Assembly (NCBI GenBank): GCA_014860395.1
Contig: JACZJU010000177.1
Span: forward strand, 1-61,081
Direction of reading: 5' to 3'
DNA length: 61,081 nucleotides
Source of the DNA: Burkholderiales bacterium
Lineage (GTDB): Bacteria; Pseudomonadota; Gammaproteobacteria; Burkholderiales; SG8-39
Below, piece after piece: positions 17,125 through 27,665 of this stretch; the first letter of the stretch is position 1, and every line of letters starts with the position of its first letter. The notes under the pieces were generated by a model. It saw only the letters and a list, made by a program, of their open reading frames with translations, ran no database searches and was not told the origin of the DNA. The position numbers were made by a program, and so were the translations under genes.

Positions 17125-18651
17125 TCAACTGTCCGGCGTCAGCAGCGACACGCCCAGGCGCGCGCGGCGCGTCAGCCACAGGTTCGGCCGATAGCGCGGA
17201 TCCGCGTACAGCTTGTACATATTGTTCAGCACCTTCAGCACCTTGGCCGCCCCCAGGGTGTCGCCGAAAGCCATCGGCCCGTGCGGGTAGTTGAGCCCCA
17301 GCGTCGCGCCCTTGTCGATATCGGCCGGCGCCGCGGTGCGGCTTTGCGCCAGATGGCAGCCGATGTTCACGATCATGGCCACCACGCGCTGGGCGATGAA
17401 GCCAGGGCTGTCCTTGATCACCGTCACCGGCACGCCGTCGCTCGCCAGCAGTCCGTGCGCGGCATCGCGGTAGGCCGGATCGGTAACCGGCGTGGTCATG
17501 ATGGTGCGCCGCTTGACCATGGGAAAGAGCGTGTCCACGGCCACGGTGCGCTTCGCGTCCAGGCCCTGTTCCACCGCGCAGGTGGTCGCATCCTCGCCAT
17601 AGGGGGTCACCAGGATCAAGGCCTTGTCGCTGGGTTTGGCTCCGGTCTCCAGGTGCGCGTTCAGGGCTTTCAGCAGCGCGGTGAGCGCGGCATGGCCGTC
17701 GGGCTCGGCGCCGCTGACCCAGACGCTCTGCGGCCGCGCTGAAGGCGCGGGAGCCTCGGCCGGCACCACCGCCTTGCCCTCGGTATAGTCGTAAAAACCC
17801 TTGTTGGTCTTGCGCCCGAAAATTCCGGCATCAAAGCGGCTGCGCATCAGCTGCGCCGGACGATAGCGCGGCTCGTGATAGCACTGCTCGTAAATGGCGA
17901 CGCTGGCGGGCTGGCTCACGTCCAGGCCGGTCAGCTCCATCAGCTCGAACGGGCCCATGCGAAAACTCGCGACGTCGCGCATGATGCGGTCGATGTCGAT
18001 GAAATCCGCGATGCCCTCGGAGGCGATGTGCGCCGCCTCGACGCCGAAGCCGCGGCCGACCTGGTTGACGATGAAGCCCGGCGCATCCTTGACGCGCACC
18101 GGCTCGCGACCCATGCGCCGGCCCACTTCCATCAGGGCATCCCCCACCCAGGGCGCGGTGCGCACGCCGTCGATCACCTCGACCAGCTTCATCAGCGGCA
18201 CCGGGTTGAAGAAGTGCATGCCGGCGAAGCGCTCGGGATTTTTCAGCTTGGCGGCAATGGTGGTCACCGCGAGCGATGAGGTGTTGGTGGCGAGCACGCA
18301 GTCGGCGCCGACGATGCCTTCGAGTTCGGCGAACAAAGCCTGCTTCGCCGCCAGATCCTCGACGATCACCTCGATTACCAGATGGCAGGGCGCCATCGCC
18401 GCCGGACCGTCGACCACCTCGATGCGCCCCAGGGCCGCCGCGTGCGCCTCCTTGGTAAGACTGCCCTTCTCCACCGCGCGCTCGAGCATCTTGGCGACGA
18501 AGGCTTTGGCCTCCGCCGCCGCCCCCGGACGCGCATCGCACATCAGCACGCGCATGCCGCCGGTGGTGGCGACCTGGGCGATACCGCGCCCCATGGCCCC
18601 GGTGCCGATGATGCCCAGGGTGAAATCACTGCGTTTTGGATCGAACTGCAT
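17125..18651 (-). CDS. 3-hydroxyacyl-CoA dehydrogenase (PaaH/PaaC-like)
   Basis: A 508-residue NAD-dependent 3-hydroxyacyl-CoA dehydrogenase. The Rossmann motif GIIGTGAMGRGIA starts at residue 13, the active-site HFFNPVPLMKLVEV is near 145-158, and the KDAPGFIVNQVGRG hinge follows. The C-terminal dimerisation domain occurs twice, the second ending with LNYPHGPMAFGDTLG. The double C-terminal domain and the length match the PaaH-type enzymes of phenylacetate catabolism that oxidise 3-hydroxyadipyl-CoA. No other paa genes are visible, so a general 3-hydroxyacyl role, for instance 3-hydroxybutyryl-CoA made downstream of glutaconyl-CoA decarboxylase, is equally possible. Confidence 0.88.
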   Translation of the reverse strand: MQFDPKRSDFTLGIIGTGAMGRGIAQVATTGGMRVLMCDARPGAAAEAKAFVAKMLERAVEKGSLTKEAHAAALGRIEVVDGPAAMAPCHLVIEVIVEDLAAKQALFAELEGIVGADCVLATNTSSLAVTTIAAKLKNPERFAGMHFFNPVPLMKLVEVIDGVRTAPWVGDALMEVGRRMGREPVRVKDAPGFIVNQVGRGFGVEAAHIASEGIADFIDIDRIMRDVASFRMGPFELMELTGLDVSQPASVAIYEQCYHEPRYRPAQLMRSRFDAGIFGRKTNKGFYDYTEGKAVVPAEAPAPSARPQSVWVSGAEPDGHAALTALLKALNAHLETGAKPSDKALILVTPYGEDATTCAVEQGLDAKRTVAVDTLFPMVKRRTIMTTPVTDPAYRDAAHGLLASDGVPVTVIKDSPGFIAQRVVAMIVNIGCHLAQSRTAAPADIDKGATLGLNYPHGPMAFGDTLGAAKVLKVLNNMYKLYADPRYRPNLWLTRRARLGVSLLTPDS

Positions 18652-18769
18652 GGCTGCTCCCGGTAAAGAAAAAAGTGACGAATGGACTATCTTCGCCGCT
18701 ATTCTACCGCCAGCCGGGATTCGTTAAGTGAGATCGCGGCCCGAAGCGGGCTGCTTGGGCTTGCTTTTC

Positions 18770-18855
18770 CACAAGATCGCCGATTGCGTGCGGATGCGCT
18801 TTTCATCCGCGCGCAATCGGCGATCCGCGCGGACGGGCCGCCGTCCGCGCAAGCG
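18770..18855. repeat. Structured repeat family 3, copy A
   Basis: An 86-base element that starts CACAAGATCGCCGATTG. It has two internal inverted repeats: GATCGCCGATTGCG with CGCAATCGGCGATC, and GCGGACGG with CCGTCCGC. The second copy starts exactly 240 bases later. It would fold into two consecutive hairpins on either strand. Confidence 0.85.
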
Positions 18856-18926
18856 CGAGCATCACGGTCCGCAATATACTCCGGCGTCCGCCGATCTCAG
18901 CGAGCAACCATTGCGCGCTGCGTGCC

Positions 18927-18977
18927 AACCGTGTTTTTCGCGCGGAAGAAAAGCGCATCCGCACGAAAAACACGGTT
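18927..18977. repeat. Perfect 14-bp inverted repeat
   Basis: AACCGTGTTTTTCG (18927-18940) is followed 23 bases later by its exact complement CGAAAAACACGGTT (18964-18977). It sits between the two family-3 repeats and could be a further hairpin of the same unit. Confidence 0.8.
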
Positions 18978-19009
18978 ACGGTAAACACCAGATACGTTGC
19001 GGGGTTTTA

Positions 19010-19095
19010 CACAAGATCGCCGATTGTGCGCGGACACGCTTCACCTTCGCGCACTATCGGCGATCCGCGCGGACGGTCCGCCGTCCGCGCAAGTG
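19010..19095. repeat. Structured repeat family 3, copy B
   Basis: The second copy of the 86-base two-hairpin element, with changes mainly in the loop of the first hairpin. Some stem changes keep pairing, for example GCGCGGA facing TCGCGC. It lies 50 bases beyond the clpB stop, so it would be the first structure in the clpB 3' untranslated RNA. Confidence 0.85.
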
Positions 19096-19145
19096 CGGTC
19101 GCCGACGTTCGACCCGACCGGACGTCTTCGAGACAGTCTTGGCCC

Positions 19146-21725
<2,580 letters not shown>

Positions 21726-21753
21726 ACCTGACTCCCTGGTCTCATTACTTTAC

Positions 21754-21781
21754 AAATGCGGCCAAGCAGCGGATTTTCAAG
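21754..21781 (-). promoter_or_regulatory. Sigma32-type heat-shock promoter for clpB
   Basis: Read on the minus strand, CTTGAAA (21775-21781) is an exact heat-shock -35 element. It is followed after 13 bases by CCGCATTT (21754-21761), which differs from the CCCCATnT -10 consensus at one base. The clpB ATG lies about 30 bases further on. Spacing and position fit RpoH-dependent control. Confidence 0.8.
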
Positions 21782-21867
21782 GAGTCGGCCGGAACGACCT
21801 GCACTGCGTACCTGTACCAGGCAATCCGGCTAGAATACCGGTTGCCCGATTCCGGTACCGTCCCACT

Positions 21868-23595
21868 TTGTCACAACCTTCCGTCGAGCCCCCCGACAAT
21901 CCCGAAGCTCCTGCTGCCAGACTGCGCTACGGCGAGTTCCTGAGCGCAGTGCGCGTCAAGCAGCGCCTGGTGAGCTACAACGATGTGCATTCCCAAGCGC
22001 CGCACCGTGACCGGACGCACGGACTGCGACTCATCGACCTGCACCGCCTGCTCACGCCTTATGTCAGCGTGCGCTTCCTCGAACAGGTGCGCGCGGTCGT
22101 GCCGCTTGCGCTGTTCCTCGCGCTGTTCCAGATCGCCGCGCTGCGCTCCACGGTAACACAGGCAGAGGAGATCACGTTCGGCATGCTCGCGGTCATGCTC
22201 GGGCTGATGCTCTTCATGGAGGGCGTCAAGTACGGGCTGATGCCGTTCTCGGAGAACATCGGCTTCAAGCTGCCCAGTCGCTCGCCCACAACGGTGGTGC
22301 TCGTATTTGCGTTTCTGCTTGGCGGGATCGCCACCTTCGCCGAACCGGCGATTGGTGCCCTGCGCGCCGCGGGCGCCGGGCTGGATCCGGCGCGCACGCC
22401 CTGGCTGCACCTGCTGCTCACGCGCTATCCCGACCGGCTGGTACTGGCCGTCGGCACCGGCGTCGGCGCCGCCGTGGTGCTCGGCATGCTGCGCTTCATT
22501 TTTGCCTGGCGCATGAAGACGCTGGTGATTGCGGTACTGCTGCCCTGCCTCGCAGCTTCGGTCTACGCCGGACTCGATGCGCGTCTGGCGCCCATCCTCG
22601 GGCTGGCCTGGGACTGCGGCGCCATCACCACCGGGCCGGTGACGGTGCCGCTGGTGCTGGCTCTGGGGATCGGAGTGTCTGCCGCCGCAGGCCGGCGGGA
22701 CAACCCGCTCTCGGGATTCGGCATCGTCACGCTGGCCTCGCTGTTTCCGGCGATGTCCGTGATTCTGGTCGCCGTCGGCCTCGTCTCTGAGGTACCCGAT
22801 CCGGCATCCCTGCCGGCGGTCGTTGCCGTCAGCGGCGTGACAGCGTGGTGGGAAATGACGCCCGTGGCCGAAGTACTGGCGTCGCTTCGGGCCATTGTTC
22901 CGCTCATCCTGCTCTTATGGCTGGCTCAGCGCTTCATTCTCGGCGAAAAACTTGCCCATCGCCAGATCGTCGCCTACGGGGTGGTGGTGGCCGTGCTTGG
23001 CATGACTTTGTTCAATGTCGGCCTGAGCGTGGGCCTCATACCATTGGGCGAACAGGCCGGCCAGGTCGTTCCGTCGGCGTTTCACGCCATCAACGGCGGC
23101 AAACCGCTCTATCCCTATCCCTTCGGCGTGGGCCTGACCATGCTGTTTGCCGCCGCCGTCGGATACGGCGCCACGGCGGCAGAGCCCGCGCTCAACGCCA
23201 TGGGCGTGACGGTGGAAAACCTCACCGACGGCGCCTTTCCGCGCAAGCTGCTGATCCAGGCCGTGGCCGTCGGCGTGGCGCTGGGAACGGCGCTGGGCGT
23301 GGCCAAAGTCTTGTTCGAGTGGCCGATGCTACCGCTGCTGCTCGGGGCTTACAGCGTCGCACTCGTCTGTACGGTACTGTCGCTTGAGGAATACGTAAAC
23401 CTGGCCTGGGACAGCGCGGGCGTTACCACCGGCCCGGTGACAGTCCCGCTGGTTCTTGCCCTCGGGCTTGGTTTGAGCAAGGCGGTCGGCGCCGCAGAAG
23501 GATTCGGCATACTGGCCATGGCCTCGGCCGGGCCGATTATCAGCGTGCTGGCCGTAGGATTGTGGATACGCCGCCGAAGCAAGGGCGCGCGGTGA
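21868..23595 (+). CDS. DUF1538 membrane protein, predicted transporter
   Basis: A polytopic membrane protein of about 575 residues built from two homologous DUF1538 halves. Each half carries GLMxFxxGxxxGLxPxxE near its start and the same hallmark later: WDCGAITTGPVTVPLVLALG in the first, WDSAGVTTGPVTVPLVLALG in the second. Around 12-14 hydrophobic segments are visible. The internal repeat suggests an inverted- or tandem-repeat transporter or channel. No ATG suits the start; TTG 21868 is the best in-frame choice, but no strong ribosome site is visible. Two P-II-like genes follow at 26 and -8 bases, so activity is probably set by P-II protein binding. The transported substrate is unknown. Confidence 0.8.
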   Translation: MSQPSVEPPDNPEAPAARLRYGEFLSAVRVKQRLVSYNDVHSQAPHRDRTHGLRLIDLHRLLTPYVSVRFLEQVRAVVPLALFLALFQIAALRSTVTQAEEITFGMLAVMLGLMLFMEGVKYGLMPFSENIGFKLPSRSPTTVVLVFAFLLGGIATFAEPAIGALRAAGAGLDPARTPWLHLLLTRYPDRLVLAVGTGVGAAVVLGMLRFIFAWRMKTLVIAVLLPCLAASVYAGLDARLAPILGLAWDCGAITTGPVTVPLVLALGIGVSAAAGRRDNPLSGFGIVTLASLFPAMSVILVAVGLVSEVPDPASLPAVVAVSGVTAWWEMTPVAEVLASLRAIVPLILLLWLAQRFILGEKLAHRQIVAYGVVVAVLGMTLFNVGLSVGLIPLGEQAGQVVPSAFHAINGGKPLYPYPFGVGLTMLFAAAVGYGATAAEPALNAMGVTVENLTDGAFPRKLLIQAVAVGVALGTALGVAKVLFEWPMLPLLLGAYSVALVCTVLSLEEYVNLAWDSAGVTTGPVTVPLVLALGLGLSKAVGAAEGFGILAMASAGPIISVLAVGLWIRRRSKGAR

Positions 23596-23621
23596 GATTG
23601 AAAAGAAAGGGGTAAGCCGAA

Positions 23622-24005
23622 ATGAAACAACGCGACGAGATCGTGGTGCTGACCGATGCAGTGCTGATCACTTGCATAGTCCAGCGCGGTTCGGCCGATG
23701 CAGTGGTCGACGCAGCCACCGAAGCCGGGGCGCAGGGCGCCACCATTTTCTACGCGCGCGGAACCGGCGTGCGGCAAAAGCACCTCGGCGTGCTCGGCAT
23801 CACCGTCAACGTGGAAAAAGAAGTGCTCTACATCGTGGCGCCTGCCGACCATGCCGACCACATATTCGAGCGCGTCTACGTCGCCGGCAAGCTCGACACG
23901 CCGGGCATGGGCATGATCTACATGATGCCGCTGGAGAAAATGGCGACCTACGTTCCACCGGAAATCGCCGCGCGCTTTGGTCAGCATTCCGGCCATCATG
24001 GATAA
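23622..24005 (+). CDS. P-II-like regulatory protein 1
   Basis: A 127-residue protein with the ferredoxin-like P-II plan: a first strand (LITCIVQRGSADAVVDAATEAGAQGATIFYARGTG), a variable T-loop region (VRQKHLGVLGITVNVEKEVLYIV) and the C-terminal TPGMGMIYMMPLEK strand. The T-loop differs from GlnB/GlnK: no uridylylated tyrosine context (the RGxEY motif) is present. It is likely a trimeric sensor of the broad P-II superfamily. An AAGGGG site precedes ATG 23622. It lies between the DUF1538 gene and a second P-II-like gene, all on one transcript by spacing. Confidence 0.8.
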   Translation: MKQRDEIVVLTDAVLITCIVQRGSADAVVDAATEAGAQGATIFYARGTGVRQKHLGVLGITVNVEKEVLYIVAPADHADHIFERVYVAGKLDTPGMGMIYMMPLEKMATYVPPEIAARFGQHSGHHG

Positions 24006-24366
24006 GACGGCTCCCTCCACGTCAGTGCCGCCCCCTCGCGGCGAATATCGTGTGCTCACCTGCATCATGCCCGCCGGCCGCGGCAGCGAGGTGCTCGAAG
24101 CCCTGCGCCGCGAAACCGGCGTGATCAGCGCGATCGCCCACCATGCGCGCGGGATCGGCACACACAGCCTGCGCCAGCGCGTCTATTCCGACGAAAAGCA
24201 GATCCTCACCGTGCTGGTCGAAGCCGAACGCGCCGATGACGTTTTTCACTTCCTCTATTACAGCGCCGGCCTCGACGCGCCGCACGCCGGGATGATCATG
24301 ATGGGCCACGCATTTCGCGGCGCCGGAGTGGTGCCGCTGGAGGAAGCGGAGAGCGGCGCGGGATAG
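23998..24366 (+). CDS. P-II-like regulatory protein 2
   Basis: A 122-residue second P-II-like protein, only distantly similar to the first. It has YRVLTCIMPAGRGSEVLEALRRETG as strand-helix 1, a T-loop region with HHARGIGTHSLRQRVYSDEKQILTVLV, and AGMIMMGHAFRG near the end. ATG 23998 overlaps the end of the first P-II gene by eight bases. Different T-loops in the two paralogs suggest a heteromer or two signals acting on the DUF1538 membrane protein (inference). No glnD- or amtB-like partner is in the window. Confidence 0.75.
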   Translation: MDKTAPSTSVPPPRGEYRVLTCIMPAGRGSEVLEALRRETGVISAIAHHARGIGTHSLRQRVYSDEKQILTVLVEAERADDVFHFLYYSAGLDAPHAGMIMMGHAFRGAGVVPLEEAESGAG

Positions 24367-24496
24367 GCAATGCCGATCCGGGCCTGACGCCTTCCGCGTC
24401 GCGCGGCGGATCGGCGACCGTCGGCGCGCAGCCTTGAATCTGTCATCGCAACGGACGCAGGCGTCCGAGTTGCCGGGAACGCGATAGAATTCGCGC

Positions 24497-25957
24497 GTGA
24501 CGACGTTCGCGCACTTCCTCGACAAATACCCGGCCTACGCCGGCACGAACGCGCTCGACGCGTTGCGCGCGCTGGAGTATGGGCGTCTCGATTCGCAAGG
24601 GCACGCGTACCTCGACTATACGGGGGCAGCGCTCCACGCAGATTCGCAGGTCAGGGAGCACGCCGAGCTGCTCGGCAAGCGCGTGTTCGGCAACCCGCAC
24701 TCCGCGAGCCCGAGCTCGATGGCGATGACGCAGGCGGTCGAGCGGGCACGCGCGGCAGTCTTGGCTTACTTCAACGGCACCGGCGATTACACAGCGGTTT
24801 TCACGCTGAACGCATCCGCTGCGCTGAAGCTGGTTGGCGAGTCCTATCCCTTCGGCCCAGGCGGACGGTTTCTCCTGGTGGCGGACAACCACAATTCCGT
24901 CAACGGCATCCGCGAGTTCGCGCGCGCGAAGGGCGCTACCGTGGAATACGCGCCCCTGACCGTACCCGAGCTGCGCGTCGATCAACCGCGACTGACCGCG
25001 CTCCTCGACAAAGCCGATCGCTCGCACCCCAATCTGTTCGCCTTCCCTGCGCAGTCGAACTTCTCCGGCGTGAAGCACCCGCTTTCGCTCATAGATGCAG
25101 CCCGCGAGCGCGGCTGGCACGTGCTCCTCGACGCCGCGGCGTTCGCGCCTACGAATCGCCTGGACCTGCGCATCGCATCACCCGATTTCGTAGCGGTTTC
25201 GTTCTACAAGATGTTCGGCTATCCCACCGGCGTCGGCTGCCTGCTGATCCGCAATACGGCGCTGCCGGGGCTGCAACGCCCGTGGTTTGCCGGCGGCACG
25301 GTGAATTTCGCCACCGTGCAGGGCCGCCTGCACGTGCTGGCGCCGCGCGAAGCCGGCTTCGAGGACGGCACGCTGAACTACCTGAGCATACCTGCGGTGG
25401 AGATCGGCCTCCGCCATCTGGAACGCATAGGCATGGACGCGATTCAGACGCGCGTCGGCTGCCTCACCGACTGGCTGATGAGCGAACTTCTCGCGCTCCG
25501 GCACAGCAACGGACGCCACATGGTGCGTCTCTACGGTCCGAGGTCCACGGACATGCGCGGCGGCACGGTGACGATGAACTTCTACGATCCGAACGGCCAC
25601 CTGCTCGACTATCGGCGTATCGATGAACTCGCGGGAGTGGAGCTGATCTCGCTCAGAACCGGATGCTTCTGCAATCCCGGCGCGGGCGAGACGGCCGAGG
25701 GGCTGACGGAGGACGACATGCGCGCGGGAATGGCCGAGGGCAAGGACATCACGCTCCCGCGCTTTCTTCAGGTGATGGAGCATCGCGGCGGCAAGAGCGC
25801 CGGCGCGATTCGCGTGTCGCTCGGCCTCGTCAGCAATTTCGCCGACGTCGAGCGCTTCGTGCAGTTCGCCGCCGGTCTGCGCGATCAGACCGCGCTTACC
25901 ATCGGCGCCGTGACGTTCGACATCGAGTCGTGCCGCGTGATTCGTGACGGCAGCTAG
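24497..25957 (+). CDS. PLP-dependent class V aminotransferase-like enzyme, MoCo-sulfurase NifS-domain type
   Basis: A 486-residue NifS-like enzyme that most resembles the N-terminal half of eukaryotic molybdenum cofactor sulfurases. It has YLDYTGAALH at 38-47, the PLP lysine K238 in SFYKMFGYPTGVGCLL, and TGCFCNPGAG at 388-397 with C390/C392 where MoCo sulfurases carry the persulfide cysteine. The MOSC domain that normally follows is absent. It could mobilise cysteine sulfur for a cofactor; the window is full of molybdenum cofactor genes, though none is adjacent. The start is GTG 24497. A terminator lies downstream. The family is fairly sure; the acceptor is unknown. Confidence 0.75.
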   Translation: MTTFAHFLDKYPAYAGTNALDALRALEYGRLDSQGHAYLDYTGAALHADSQVREHAELLGKRVFGNPHSASPSSMAMTQAVERARAAVLAYFNGTGDYTAVFTLNASAALKLVGESYPFGPGGRFLLVADNHNSVNGIREFARAKGATVEYAPLTVPELRVDQPRLTALLDKADRSHPNLFAFPAQSNFSGVKHPLSLIDAARERGWHVLLDAAAFAPTNRLDLRIASPDFVAVSFYKMFGYPTGVGCLLIRNTALPGLQRPWFAGGTVNFATVQGRLHVLAPREAGFEDGTLNYLSIPAVEIGLRHLERIGMDAIQTRVGCLTDWLMSELLALRHSNGRHMVRLYGPRSTDMRGGTVTMNFYDPNGHLLDYRRIDELAGVELISLRTGCFCNPGAGETAEGLTEDDMRAGMAEGKDITLPRFLQVMEHRGGKSAGAIRVSLGLVSNFADVERFVQFAAGLRDQTALTIGAVTFDIESCRVIRDGS

Positions 25958-26098
25958 CCTTGCACCCACGACCTTCGTTCGCAGTGTCGCGTGGACGGTT
26001 GGCAGACTGTTGAAAATCGCTTCCCTGACGGCACATCACGCGTAAAAGTCACAGCGCTTCAGAGGGAAACGAATTTCGGCAGCCTCCGAATTGGGGGT

Positions 26099-26123
26099 AA
26101 AAAAGGGGGCACGCCCCCTTTTT
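26099..26123. terminator. Bidirectional rho-independent terminator
   Basis: AAAAAGGGGGC and GCCCCCTTTTT pair around a two-base loop, with A/T runs on both sides. It lies between convergent stops at 25957 and 26134, so it can end transcription from both directions. Confidence 0.9.
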
Positions 26124-26133
26124 CAACACCCTG

Positions 26134-26862
26134 TTAGCGCCTGCCTCCGCCGCCCAGCATCGCGAAGATCGAGAGCAGGTTGGCGAAAATGTTGAACAGG
26201 CTCATGTAAACGCCGGTAGTGGCGACGATGTAGTTGGTCTCGCCACCGCGCACGATGCGGTTCAGGTCGTAAAGCAGAAACAATGAGAACACGACGATCA
26301 CCAGCGTTGAGATCGTCAGCGCGAGCGCAGGGATGTGCAGGAACAGGTTGGCAATCATCGCGACCAGCAGCGCCATCATGCCCACAACCAGGAACTTGCC
26401 CATGAAGCTGAAGTCGCGCTTGGCGGTCGTCGCGATTGCGCCCATCACGAAGAAGATCAGCCCGGTACCCGCGGCGGCGTAGCCGACCAGCCCGGCGCCG
26501 TTCGGCATCGCCAGCACGTATGTCAGCAGCGGCCCCAGCCACCAGCCGAGAATCCCGGTCATGAGCAGCAGCAGCGCTGCGCCGAGCGCGCTGTCGCGAT
26601 TGGCGATGATCGCATACTGCAGTCCGATGACTGTGCCGAGCATGATTAGGGTGCTCGCGATCGGATGGCTTACCAGGACGGCGCCGGTGGCCATCCCGAT
26701 ATACGCGCCAACGATGGTTGGGATCATGGTCAGCGCGAGCAGCAAATAGGTGTTGCGCAGAACCTTTTGCGTATCGGCCCCCGGCAACGCCATTCCTGGC
26801 GCGTAGCGCGGGCCTCCTTGGTCTGGTTTGTCCGTATGGACGGTTTCCGTATTGAAAGACAT
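26134..26862 (-). CDS. Bax inhibitor-1/YccA family membrane protein
   Basis: A 242-residue protein with a soluble N-terminus of about 35 residues and seven hydrophobic helices. The late segment SLFLLYDLNRIVRGGETNYIVATTGVYMSLFNIFANLLSIF is the BI-1 hallmark (the D-x-x-R plus Y-x-x-x-x-x-x-Y/LD region), and GAIATTAKRDFSFMGKFL is the mid-protein signature. Bacterial members include YccA, an FtsH substrate/modulator, and pH-sensitive calcium leak channels. A ribosome site AGGAG precedes ATG 26862. It appears monocistronic, ending at the shared terminator. Confidence 0.93.
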   Translation of the reverse strand: MSFNTETVHTDKPDQGGPRYAPGMALPGADTQKVLRNTYLLLALTMIPTIVGAYIGMATGAVLVSHPIASTLIMLGTVIGLQYAIIANRDSALGAALLLLMTGILGWWLGPLLTYVLAMPNGAGLVGYAAAGTGLIFFVMGAIATTAKRDFSFMGKFLVVGMMALLVAMIANLFLHIPALALTISTLVIVVFSLFLLYDLNRIVRGGETNYIVATTGVYMSLFNIFANLLSIFAMLGGGGRR

Positions 26863-27242
26863 TGAAATTCTCCTTTTCTCGATACCGGCTTCCCGGTCCT
26901 ACTGTTGCTGAATCAATGTGAACTCTAGCCCGCGGCTGATCGTTCGTCAGGTGCCTAAGGTCACGAATTGGCGGTGACCACGGTCATATTCATATCAACA
27001 GTTCCGATTAGGGCACCAGTACTCCAGAATCAAGGCTGTGCACGCTTCAACAATGGCACATCCGAATTAAGCCAAGCTTAAGTCGCAATGCGCAGGGAAC
27101 CCGCAGGAGGATTTGCCAACGACGCAGATTGGGAGTTGGCGTAAATAGCGGCCTTCGCTGCATTGCTGCCGATAACGCGGATCGCGTCGACGCGCCCGAA
27201 CCGAGGAAACTCGGTGCCAGTTTTGTGTTCTAATGCACCGCC
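26863..27242. other. Divergent intergenic region
   Basis: About 380 bases between two divergent genes (BI-1 family protein and DUF2946-like). It should hold both promoters, but no strong -35/-10 pair or palindromic operator (for example a Zur-type box) was recognised. The open frame in the middle of it on the minus strand has no support. Confidence 0.4.
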
Positions 27243-27599
27243 ATGCGCCGCCGCCCGTCTCCGCTGATCGTCATAATTTGCGCCCTGACCCTGCTCGGGG
27301 CGCAACTGGCGGCTTACGTCCACTGGATCGGCCATGTCGGTGCCGCCACTGGCACTGTGGCAATGTCAGTGTCCGTCTCCGGTGGCGATGGCGACAACAG
27401 CGACCATGGCGACGCTCCCTTTCATACCTGCACAACTTGCGTGGCTTTTGCCACGCTCGCTGCTGCACCACCCGCATTTGTTCCACCGCTTGCCGTAGCC
27501 GACGTTGCGGCAACCCATTTCCCTGACGCGCCCCGCTCCGACGTAACGGCGCGCGCCCCGTCACCGTACACCGCGCGCGCGCCACCCAGCGTTCTCTAA
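27243..27599 (+). CDS. DUF2946-like small exported protein
   Basis: A 118-residue protein with an N-terminal hydrophobic signal (LIVIICALTLLGAQLAAYVHW). The short middle HGDAPFHTCTTCVAFATLA carries the H-x-C-x-x-C metal-ligand-like signature seen in DUF2946, and the tail is Ala/Pro-rich. DUF2946 proteins cluster with metal uptake or copper genes; here it opens the set with an outer-membrane protein, a ZnuA-like binding protein and a permease. A metal-sensing or chaperone role at the membrane is suggested by context only. Confidence 0.65.
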   Translation: MRRRPSPLIVIICALTLLGAQLAAYVHWIGHVGAATGTVAMSVSVSGGDGDNSDHGDAPFHTCTTCVAFATLAAAPPAFVPPLAVADVAATHFPDAPRSDVTARAPSPYTARAPPSVL

Positions 27600-27665
27600 A
27601 GCGTTTCCCTTGTCCTCGCCGTCTGCTTCACGCGGACGACTTTGCCATTGCTTTGGAGAATGAAC

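Larger units (their letters stand above)
18652..19145. other. Intergenic region rich in structured repeats
   Basis: About 490 bases between the 3-hydroxyacyl-CoA dehydrogenase start and the clpB stop. Most of it is taken up by two copies of one element and a separate 14-bp inverted repeat, listed individually. Open frames here consist of the repeats read in various frames and are not credible genes. Confidence 0.7.

Noticed and set aside
18770..19095. CRISPR-like array
   Set aside because: Only two repeats of about 86 bases, with internal palindromes and a 154-base gap, and no cas genes.
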